From Pseudomonadota bacterium (GTDB taxonomy: Bacteria; Myxococcota_A; Bradymonadia; Bradymonadales; GCA-2716585), in contig SYOX01000301.1 of NCBI GenBank assembly GCA_005804885.1, positions 1-39,032 on the forward strand: 39,032 nucleotides of DNA. The letters run 5' to 3'. Positions 1 through 6,929 of the stretch are shown here, in pieces (the stretch's first letter is position 1; every line of letters begins with the position of its first letter). A model generated the notes under the pieces. It saw only the letters and a program-made list of their open reading frames with translations. It did no database searches and was not told the DNA's origin. Made by a program: the position numbers and the translations under genes.

Positions 1-1541
1 CCGCCGTCGAGGGTGACGCCGTCGCCGCCCTTGCCGCCCTGGCCGCCGCGTCCGCCGTCGGCGGCGATGCGGGCGTCGGGTTGGAGGTGGACGTCGTCGG
101 CGAAGATGAAGATCAGGCCGCCGCCGCGCTGCCCCTGCGTGCCGCGCTGGCCCTCCTGGCCGGGGTGGCAGAGGGTCTGCCCGCCGGATCCGTCGCTGCG
201 GCCGGGCTTGGGCCTGGAGTTTTCGGGGCAGGGGTCGAGGAGGGCGCCGGAGCCGCCGCCGCCGCCGCCGCCGTGGCTGGCGCCGGCGCCGAGGCCGACG
301 CGGACGAACTCGGCGGTGGTGGCATTGCTGTTCGCCTGGGTGTCGATCAAGTGGGGCGCGCCGCCGCCGGCTGCGCTGCCCTGGTTGCGGTTGCTGCAAA
401 GGTCCCCGATGCAGCCGCAGGCGCCGTTGATCTGGCAGCGGCCGCCGCCGCCGCCGCCGACTCTGGGTATGCCGCCGAGGCCGCCGACGCAGCCGCAGCT
501 CAGGCCAGCGGCCCCCTCCCCGCCAAAGACTGCACCGAGGAGATCCCCGCCGCCAGTGCCGCCCTGGCGGCCGATGTGGGCGGTGTTGCTGGTCTGGATG
601 AAGTCGCCGATGTCGCCGTCGCCGCCGCCCTGGGAGAAGGCGCCGCCGTGGAAGGGGACGCCCTCGTTGCCGACGGCGCTGGCGGCGAAGCCGCGCTGGC
701 TGGCGTCGACGGCGCCGCCGCTCTGGATGGCCAGGAGGCCGTCGCCGCCTGGGGTCTGGACTCGGACGGCGACGACGCCGGAGCCGAAGACGCCTTCTCG
801 GGCGTCGGCGCCGAGGCGCTCGGGGGAGAAGGGGCTGGTGGTCAGGGTGGCGCCGTTGGGGATGGTCAGGCCGGCGTAGTGGGGGACGCGCTGGAGGATG
901 ATGATGTCGTCTTCAACCGCGCCGAAGTCCCTCAGGGGGGCGTTGATGGTGATGTTGTTGCGCTCGATGGAGCGGATGGAGGCAAACTGGAAGGTGCCGA
1001 CGAGGGCCTCGGTGCTCTGGATCAGGACGATGAGGACCTCGTCGCCGACGGCGAGCCCCGGGGCGGACTCGCCGGCGCCCTCGATGATGAGGGTGTCGCT
1101 CTGGGAGGGCCGGGCCAGGAAGGCGATGCCGTCGGGATGGGTGCGCCCGGCGCTCTTGTGGACGTTGAGGTCGAAGGTCTGGCCGGCATTCAGGATCAGG
1201 GGTGTCAGAGTGGTGCAGAGGGTCGGCTCGCCGGCGCAGCTGAAGCCGGGCTCAAGCTGGCAGCCCGAGGAGCAGCCGTCGTCGTCGTCGGTGTCGCCGT
1301 CGTCGCAGACCTCGGGGGCCTCGATGTCTCCGTCGCCGCAGATAGGCTCAGGCTCGGGGCTGGGCTCGGTGGAGGGTTCGGGCTCGGGTTCGGGCTCGGG
1401 CTCGGGCTCCGGGGTGGGCTCCGGGGTGGGCTCCGGGGCGGGATCTTCGGGGGCCTCGTGGGGGACGTCGATGTCGACGCCGCTGTGACAGGCGACGAGG
1501 ACGAGAGTCGCGAGGGTGAGCAGGGGGGTGATCTTGAACAT
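1..1541 (-). CDS. Gly-rich cell-surface lipoprotein with DUF4215-type Cys repeat (partial, C-terminus off the window)
   Basis: The minus-strand frame opens at ATG 1541 and stays open to the left edge, giving about 513 residues without a stop. It begins with a short charged/hydrophobic signal ending in lipobox LVAC (Cys18), so it is probably a lipoprotein. A Pro/Glu-rich stalk of PE repeats follows (about residues 35-65). Next comes one Cys-rich unit of the DUF4215/Myxococcus repeat type (CGDG...VCDDG...DGCSSGC...FSC). The remaining roughly 350 residues are Gly-rich with scattered Cys and many GGG runs, resembling Gly-rich surface proteins of myxobacteria. No Shine-Dalgarno is obvious before the ATG. 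Its promoter must lie in or beyond the 81-bp palindromic element that separates it from pyk. The function is unknown; a surface or adhesive role is only inferred from the architecture. Confidence 0.8.
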   Translation of the reverse strand, partial: MFKITPLLTLATLVLVACHSGVDIDVPHEAPEDPAPEPTPEPTPEPEPEPEPEPEPSTEPSPEPEPICGDGDIEAPEVCDDGDTDDDDGCSSGCQLEPGFSCAGEPTLCTTLTPLILNAGQTFDLNVHKSAGRTHPDGIAFLARPSQSDTLIIEGAGESAPGLAVGDEVLIVLIQSTEALVGTFQFASIRSIERNNITINAPLRDFGAVEDDIIILQRVPHYAGLTIPNGATLTTSPFSPERLGADAREGVFGSGVVAVRVQTPGGDGLLAIQSGGAVDASQRGFAASAVGNEGVPFHGGAFSQGGGDGDIGDFIQTSNTAHIGRQGGTGGGDLLGAVFGGEGAAGLSCGCVGGLGGIPRVGGGGGGRCQINGACGCIGDLCSNRNQGSAAGGGAPHLIDTQANSNATTAEFVRVGLGAGASHGGGGGGGSGALLDPCPENSRPKPGRSDGSGGQTLCHPGQEGQRGTQGQRGGGLIFIFADDVHLQPDARIAADGGRGGQGGKGGDGVTLDG

Positions 1542-1616
1542 GGGTGCTGGCGGCTCAGGTTGGCGCTTGTCCAGGACGGACGTGAGGTTAGCAGCGCGTC
1601 GAGCTCAGGACAACTC

Positions 1617-1697
1617 ATACGGAACCACGCTCAAGCCACTTACAATCTGGGCCACCAGGAAGCCCAAGATGAAAGTGCTTCAAACGTGGTTCCGTAT
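1617..1697. repeat. 81-bp imperfect palindrome (long hairpin) at the 3' end of pyk
   Basis: The arms are 36 nt each (1617-1652 and 1662-1697) around a 9-nt loop. The outer 13 bp (ATACGGAACCACG and its complement) pair perfectly. The inner parts pair with a few bulges, through CACTT/AAGTG and ATCTGGGC/GCCCAAGAT. The last base overlaps the pyk stop codon. There is no T-tract on either strand, so it is not a classical intrinsic terminator. It could be a transcription barrier, a REP/MITE-like repeat or a structured RNA. No second copy is seen in this window. Confidence 0.75.
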
Positions 1698-3154
1698 CAG
1701 GCGATCTCGTGGACGACGATCTGGTTGGTGGCGCCGCCGCCGGTCAGGCCCGAGCCGATGATGAAGACGATCTTGTCGCCGGAGGCCGCGGCGCCCTGCG
1801 CCAGCGCCCAGCGCTCGACGAAGGCGATGAAGGCGGCCGGATCGCCGACGGGGGCGTCGGACAGGGCGGTGATGCCCCAGAAGAGGCCGAGGTGGCGCAG
1901 GGTGATGGGATCGTCGCTGGCGGCCAGCGTGGGGATGGGATCGCGCATCTTGGCGCGGGCCAGGGCGGTGGCGCCGCTGCGCGTGGCGACGGCGACGAGC
2001 TTCGCGCCGAGGAACTGGGCGATGCGGCCGGCGCCGAAGACGACCGAGGCGGTCACGGGGCTGACGCCTTCGAGGGTGTCGGGGGTGGCGTGGGCGTCGG
2101 GGTGCTGGGGCAGGAGCTTCTCGGTCGCCCGCATGATGCGGTTCATCATCTCGACGGTCTCGCGGGGGAAGGCGCCCACGGCCGTCTCGCCTGAGAGCAT
2201 GCAGGCGTCCGCGCCGTCGAGGATGGCGTGGGCGACGTCGGTGGCCTCGGCGCGGGGGGGGCGGCGAGAGCGCTGCATGGAGTCGAGCATCTGCGTGGCG
2301 ACGATGACGGGCTTGCCGAGGCGGTTGGCGGTCTTGATGATGCGCTTCTGGGCGACGGCGATCTCGGCCACGTCGATCTCGACGCCGAGCTCGCCGCGGG
2401 CGACCATGACGCCGCCCGAGGCGGCGACGATGGCCTCGAGGTTCTCGAGGGCCTCGGGCTTCTCGATCTTGGCGATGACGCGGGCGCGGCTGCCGCGCTG
2501 GCGCAGCAGCTCGGTCAGGGCCTCGACGGCGCTGGCCTCGCGCACGAAGCTCATGCCGACCATGTCGACGCCCGCTTCCGCGGCCCAGGCGGCGTTCTCC
2601 AGGTCCTTGGCGCTCAACGTGGGGATGCTGAGCTTGACGCCGGGCAGGTTGATGCCCTGGCGGTGGTCGATGGATCCGGCGTTGACCACGCGGGCGCGGG
2701 CGTGATCGCGGGTCTTCTCGATGATCACCATCGCGACGGCGCCGTCGGCCAGCAGGACCTTGTCGCCGACCTCCAGCTCGTCGACGAGGGCGGCGTAGTT
2801 GCTCACCAGCGCGCGCGGGGCCGGCGCCGTCGTGCCGCGCACGAAGAGGAACTCCTCGCCCTCGTCGCACTGCGTGGGGCTCTCGAAGAGGTGCCCGAGG
2901 CGGATCTTGGGGCCTGCCAGATCGATGAGGACGCCGACGGGCTGCCGCAGCGCGCCGCTGACCTGCCGGACCTGCCGCAGCAGGGCCTCGTGGGCGGTCC
3001 TGTCCCCGTGGGCCATGTTGATGCGGAAGACGTCGACGCCAGCGGCGATGAGCTCCGCGATGCGCTCCGGGCTGCCGCTGGCCGGCCCGAGGGTGGCGAC
3101 GATGCGCGTCAGAGCGCGGTTGGCAAAGGACTCGCTGCCGGGGGTCGTAACCAT
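1697..3154 (-). CDS. pyk: Pyruvate kinase
   Basis: A 485-residue protein of normal family length, catalysing phosphoenolpyruvate + ADP to pyruvate + ATP in the cytosol. Visible motifs are RINMAHG (residues 44-50), the DLAGPKIR segment (K83), AKIEKPE with the metal-ligand Glu, the signature MVARGELGVEI around E255, and the ATQMLDSM and MLSGETAVG segments. Lys at the GPKIR position (Glu in K+-dependent enzymes) suggests a K+-independent enzyme. NFSHG is NMAHG here, which replaces a K+-ligand Ser by Ala. The usual GDLG metal-ligand Asp is Glu (GELG). These are conservative changes, so activity is expected. Transcribed divergently from the kinase gene at 3327. Start ATG at 3154, before the conserved TRIVATLGPAS core. 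Confidence 0.97.
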   Translation of the reverse strand: MVTTPGSESFANRALTRIVATLGPASGSPERIAELIAAGVDVFRINMAHGDRTAHEALLRQVRQVSGALRQPVGVLIDLAGPKIRLGHLFESPTQCDEGEEFLFVRGTTAPAPRALVSNYAALVDELEVGDKVLLADGAVAMVIIEKTRDHARARVVNAGSIDHRQGINLPGVKLSIPTLSAKDLENAAWAAEAGVDMVGMSFVREASAVEALTELLRQRGSRARVIAKIEKPEALENLEAIVAASGGVMVARGELGVEIDVAEIAVAQKRIIKTANRLGKPVIVATQMLDSMQRSRRPPRAEATDVAHAILDGADACMLSGETAVGAFPRETVEMMNRIMRATEKLLPQHPDAHATPDTLEGVSPVTASVVFGAGRIAQFLGAKLVAVATRSGATALARAKMRDPIPTLAASDDPITLRHLGLFWGITALSDAPVGDPAAFIAFVERWALAQGAAASGDKIVFIIGSGLTGGGATNQIVVHEIA

Positions 3155-3326
3155 GATTGTGCCTGGTGCTGAGGGTGAATGGGAGGCGCGGATCGTGTAT
3201 TGATGGAGGCGTGTTCCACGATCGAGGCCGCGCGCTTGTTATCATTGGCGTCAACGAACATCCAGCGCGGTCTCTATTGACTTGTAACCTCCAGGGGCGG
3301 CGTCTGCAAAGGCCCCGCGCGCAGCC

Positions 3327-5336
3327 ATGACCACACCAGAACTCAAGGCCCCCGAGCCCGCCCGCTTTGTCCTCGGGGATCTCATCGAAGATCGCTACGA
3401 GGTGGAGCAGCCGCTCGCAGAGGGCGGCTTTGCGGCGATCTACCGATGCCTCGACAGGACCATCGGCCGAAAGGTCGCCCTCAAGATCCTCAAGCCGCTG
3501 GAGCCGCTCAACCGGGAGGAGCCCGAGGAGACGCAGACGAGGCGATCGGCCCACGAGGAGCTCTTCAAGCGGGAGGCGAGGTGCGCCGCGACGGTCAAGC
3601 ACCCGAACATCGTCACGATCCACGACTTCGGGATGCTTGAGCGCGAGGGGGCCCATCTGCCCTACATCGTCATGGAGCTGCTCGACGGGCCGAACCTGCG
3701 CCAGGAGATCGCGCGGATGGGGCGGATGTCGCCGGAGATGGCGGTCGATCTGCTCCTGCCGGTGCTGGAGGCGCTGGGCCGCGCCCACGAGGCCGGGATC
3801 GTGCACAAGGATCTCAAGCCCGACAACCTGATCTTCGTCGAGGGGAGGTTGATGCTCGTGGACTTCGGCATCGCTCGGGTCATGGGCGAGGCGAGCCTGA
3901 CGGTCAGCGGCGAGATGTCCGGGACCCTGCACTACCTCGCGCCCGAGTACCTCCTCCACAAGGAGGCCACCCCGGCGCTGGACGTCTACCAGATGGGCCT
4001 CATCCTGGCCGAGATGATCATCGGTCTGCCGGTGCTCAAGGTCACGGGGCTGCGCGATCTGATGCGGCAGTACAACAGCGGCGAGGTCGAGATCCCGCAC
4101 GCGCTCGAAGGGACGGTCCTGGAGCCCCTGCTGCGCAAGTGCCTCCATCGGGATCCCGTCCAGCGCTACCCCGACGGGTACGGGCTGGCGCGGGCGCTCC
4201 AGGCGATCAGCATCAAGGAGCTGCGCGCGGAACTGGCGACCAAGGGCATCATGTCCACCCGGACCGAACCCTTCATGGAGGCGATCCACAAGCCCCGGCC
4301 AGGGGCGGCGCTCGACAGCGGGCCCTCGCGGGCCAGGGGAGAGCGCGCCGGCTTCGGGCCGGACGACGCGATCGCCGAGCCCGGGGCCGCCTCGGCGCAG
4401 GCCCCCTCGGTCGAGGCGGAGAGGGCCGGGGGGGCCTTGGCCGCTGGCGCGGCGGGCGCGGGCGTCTCAGGTCAGGGTTCGCCGATCAAAGATATCGATG
4501 CGAACGGGGGCGCATCGGGGGCGAAGGCCCAAGGCGCGCCTCCGAGCCAGGCGTCGGCGGCCTCGTCGCCGGACGGCGAGGCGCCTGGGATTGATCTGAG
4601 GGCGTTGAGGCCAGCCCCAGCGGCGCCCAGGCGGCGCGGCGGCGTGGCGTGGTGGGTCTACCTGCTGGGGGCGCTGGTGGCCTGCGCGCTGGTGGGCGGG
4701 GCGCTGGTGACCTGGGGAGGGGTGTCGATCTTCAATGATGTCAAGAAGTTGCAGACCTTCGAGGACTCGCCCATCGTCCCGGTGGGGCAGAGCCCGTCGA
4801 AGGGCTACGAGGATGCGTTGGTGGTGATCGTCGTCTTCAGCGACTTCGAGAGCCGCGAGGCGATCCAGCTGGCGCCGATCCTGCGGCAGATCGGGGAGGA
4901 CTATCGGGAGGACGTGCGGCTGGTCTTCAAGAACAGCATCCCGCCGAAGTCGCGGTGGGGGGAGCAGGCGGCCAGGGCGGCGCTGGCGGCGCACGCGCAG
5001 GGGGCCTTCTGGGCCTACCACGACATCCTCCTGCAGAACGAGGGCAAGCTCGAGCGGCGCGATCTGGCGCGCTACGCGGATCGGATCGGCCTGGATGCCG
5101 ATCGCTTCGAGGCGGACATGGAGGGGGCGGAGGTCAAGGCGGCGCTGGAGTCGGATCGGGCGCTGGCCGAGGCGCTTGAGGTCGAGAAGGCGCCGACGTG
5201 CTTCGTCAACGGGGTGAGGCTCGAGGGGGTCAAGACCCTGGACGCCTTCAATGAGGTGATCGACAGCGAGGTGGGGATCGTGCTCGACAGCATTTCCTCG
5301 TATCGGGAGCGCGTCGAGATCAACCGGGGAGATTGA
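3327..5336 (+). CDS. Transmembrane Ser/Thr protein kinase fused to a cysteine-less DsbA-like thioredoxin-fold domain
   Basis: 669 residues. The N-terminal Hanks-type kinase domain (about residues 25-300) has a glycine-rich loop (GGFAAIY), catalytic K53 (VALKIL), HKDLKPDN near 159-166, DFG at about 179 and an APE in GTLHYLAPEY. It is therefore probably active, though HRD is HKD. A low-complexity Ala/Gly/Pro linker (about 310-435) leads to one TM helix (about 440-462). The outer part (about 490-655) follows the DsbA/Thioredoxin_4 pattern: VVIVVFSDFE, helical insert, APTCFVNG cis-Pro loop. The canonical FSDFECPYC redox site reads FSDFESREA (S509, A512), so there is no CxxC. A lone Cys (C625) sits beside the cis-Pro. 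Inference: a receptor kinase whose extracytoplasmic thioredoxin fold senses or binds rather than oxidises. No strong SD is seen; the start is the first ATG before the kinase fold. Confidence 0.93.
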   Translation: MTTPELKAPEPARFVLGDLIEDRYEVEQPLAEGGFAAIYRCLDRTIGRKVALKILKPLEPLNREEPEETQTRRSAHEELFKREARCAATVKHPNIVTIHDFGMLEREGAHLPYIVMELLDGPNLRQEIARMGRMSPEMAVDLLLPVLEALGRAHEAGIVHKDLKPDNLIFVEGRLMLVDFGIARVMGEASLTVSGEMSGTLHYLAPEYLLHKEATPALDVYQMGLILAEMIIGLPVLKVTGLRDLMRQYNSGEVEIPHALEGTVLEPLLRKCLHRDPVQRYPDGYGLARALQAISIKELRAELATKGIMSTRTEPFMEAIHKPRPGAALDSGPSRARGERAGFGPDDAIAEPGAASAQAPSVEAERAGGALAAGAAGAGVSGQGSPIKDIDANGGASGAKAQGAPPSQASAASSPDGEAPGIDLRALRPAPAAPRRRGGVAWWVYLLGALVACALVGGALVTWGGVSIFNDVKKLQTFEDSPIVPVGQSPSKGYEDALVVIVVFSDFESREAIQLAPILRQIGEDYREDVRLVFKNSIPPKSRWGEQAARAALAAHAQGAFWAYHDILLQNEGKLERRDLARYADRIGLDADRFEADMEGAEVKAALESDRALAEALEVEKAPTCFVNGVRLEGVKTLDAFNEVIDSEVGIVLDSISSYRERVEINRGD

Positions 5337-5373
5337 GGGAGGGGTCGCGCCGAGGGGCGCGAGGGGAGGGGTC

Positions 5374-5400
5374 GGCGCGCCGCGGGAGGTGCGGCGCGCC
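5374..5400. terminator. GC-rich hairpin between convergent kinase and gnd genes
   Basis: A perfect 10-bp stem (GGCGCGCCGC / GCGGCGCGCC) with a 7-nt loop lies in the 75-bp gap between two convergent stop codons. There is no U-tract. It could slow polymerase from both sides; calling it a terminator rests on position and stem strength only. Confidence 0.45.
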
Positions 5401-5411
5401 GGGGGGGGAGG

Positions 5412-6830
5412 CTACTCCTCCCACATGGCGGAGTAGGCGCCGGCCATGTCGGTGCGCTCGAAGGTGTGGCGCCCGAAGAAGTCGCGCTGGGCCTGGACGA
5501 GGTTGGCGGGCAGGCGAGCGCGGCGGTACTGGTCGAAGTAGGCCAGCGAGGAGGAGAAGCCGGGGACGGCGATGCCGGTGTTGACGGCCAGGTTGATGAC
5601 CCGGCGCCACGCACCCTGGGACTCGTTGAGCTCGGCGGCGAACGAGGGGTTGACCAGGAGGCTGGCGAGGTTGGCGTCGAGGTCGTAGGCCTTCTTGATG
5701 CGATCGAGGAAGATCGCGCGGATGATGCAGCCGCCCTTCCAGATCCTGGAGATCTCGCCGAGGTTCAGGTTCCAGTCGTGGGAGATGGAGGCGGCGCGGA
5801 TGAGGTTCATGCCCTGAGCGTAGGAGCAGATCTTGGAGGCGTACAGGGCCTTGCTGACGTCGTCGATGAGCTGCTTCTTGTCGACGCCGGAGGGCGGGGT
5901 GGGATCGCCGTAGAGGGCCGAGGCGGCGACGCGCTCCTGCTTGAGGGCCGACAGGAAGCGGCCGTCCAGGGAGGCGGCCATGGTGGGGGCGGCGATGGAG
6001 AGCTCGGCGGCCTCGATGATGGTCCAGCGGCCCGTGCCCTTCATGCCAGTCTGGTCGAGGATGTAGTCGACGAGGTGGCCGCCCTTGCCCTGGTCATCGC
6101 GCTTGGCGAAGACCTTGGCGGTGATCTCGATGAGGAAGCTGTTGAGGCTGCCGTTGTTCCAGTCAGTGAAGACCTGGTGGAGCTCCTCGTTGGTCAGGCC
6201 GCCGACGGTCTTGAGGACATCGTAGGCTTCGGAGATCAGCTGCATGTCGCCGTACTCGATGCCGTTGTGCACCATCTTGACGTAGTTGCCCGAGCCGCCG
6301 GGGCCGATGTAGGTGACGCAGGGGCCGTCGTCGACCTGGGCGGCGACCTTGGAGAGGATGGGCTTCATCAGCTCCCAGGTCTCGCGGGGGCCGCCGGGCA
6401 TCATGGAGGGGCCATTGCGGGCCCCCTCCTCGCCGCCGGAGACGCCCATGCCCATGTAGCCGATGCCCTTGGAGGCCAGGGCGGCGGCGCGGCGCTCGGT
6501 GTTGGGGTACCACTCGTTGCCGCCGTCGATGATGAAGTCGCCCACCTCCAGGTGGGGGACGAGGGACTCGATGGTGGCGTCGACGGGGCCGCCGGCCTTG
6601 ACCAGCATGATGACGCGGCGGGGCCGCTCAAGGGACTGGACGAAGTCGTTCAGATCCTTGTAACCGGTCAGGGGGAGGTTGCCCTCCTCCTTGGCGCGGG
6701 CGACGCAGGCGTCGACCTTGTCGCCGGTGCGGTTGTAGACGGAGATGGGGAAGCCCTTCTCGGCGATGTTCAGGGCGAGGTTCTGGCCCATGACGGCGAG
6801 GCCGACGAGGCCGACCTGTGACTGGCTCAT
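5412..6830 (-). CDS. gnd: 6-phosphogluconate dehydrogenase, decarboxylating
   Basis: 472 residues, matching the long (about 470 aa) dimeric Gnd family. It converts 6-phosphogluconate + NADP+ to ribulose-5-phosphate + CO2 + NADPH in the oxidative pentose phosphate pathway. The N-terminal Rossmann motif is GLAVMGQNLALN, followed by NR in VYNRT as expected for NADP binding. Substrate and catalytic segments are present: GGNEWYPNT, GMGVSGGEEGARNGPSMMPGG and KMVHNGIEYGDMQLI. The C-terminal all-helical domain is complete to the family-typical tail. Start ATG has an AGGAG Shine-Dalgarno 7 nt upstream. It lies 99 nt downstream of tkt on the same strand, with a strong hairpin in the gap, so the two are probably co-transcribed as a pentose phosphate pair. 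Confidence 0.97.
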   Translation of the reverse strand: MSQSQVGLVGLAVMGQNLALNIAEKGFPISVYNRTGDKVDACVARAKEEGNLPLTGYKDLNDFVQSLERPRRVIMLVKAGGPVDATIESLVPHLEVGDFIIDGGNEWYPNTERRAAALASKGIGYMGMGVSGGEEGARNGPSMMPGGPRETWELMKPILSKVAAQVDDGPCVTYIGPGGSGNYVKMVHNGIEYGDMQLISEAYDVLKTVGGLTNEELHQVFTDWNNGSLNSFLIEITAKVFAKRDDQGKGGHLVDYILDQTGMKGTGRWTIIEAAELSIAAPTMAASLDGRFLSALKQERVAASALYGDPTPPSGVDKKQLIDDVSKALYASKICSYAQGMNLIRAASISHDWNLNLGEISRIWKGGCIIRAIFLDRIKKAYDLDANLASLLVNPSFAAELNESQGAWRRVINLAVNTGIAVPGFSSSLAYFDQYRRARLPANLVQAQRDFFGRHTFERTDMAGAYSAMWEE

Positions 6831-6860
6831 GTGAGACTCCTGTGGCTGGGGTGAACGGAG

Positions 6861-6895
6861 GCGGGGTGGAGGGGCGCGCGGCCCCTCGACCCCGC
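6861..6895 (-). other. Near-perfect 15-bp intercistronic stem-loop between tkt and gnd
   Basis: Arms 6861-6875 (GCGGGGTGGAGGGGC) and 6881-6895 are complementary except for one position, around a 5-nt loop. There is no following U-tract on the minus strand. Its place between co-directional tkt and gnd suggests an mRNA-stabilising, processing or attenuating structure that could set the tkt:gnd ratio; this is inference. Confidence 0.5.
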
Positions 6896-6929
6896 GAACG
6901 GGATCAAGTCTATCGAAAGGCTCAGGGCC

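Noticed and set aside
81..2705. 874-codon open frame on the plus strand opposite the lipoprotein and pyk genes
   Set aside because: It is low-complexity Ala/Gly/Asp-rich and antisense to clear pyk motifs; an effect of high GC at codon position 3.
3277..3305. TTGACT as a -35 box for the kinase gene
   Set aside because: At 16-18 bp only GC-rich sequence follows; no -10-like hexamer.
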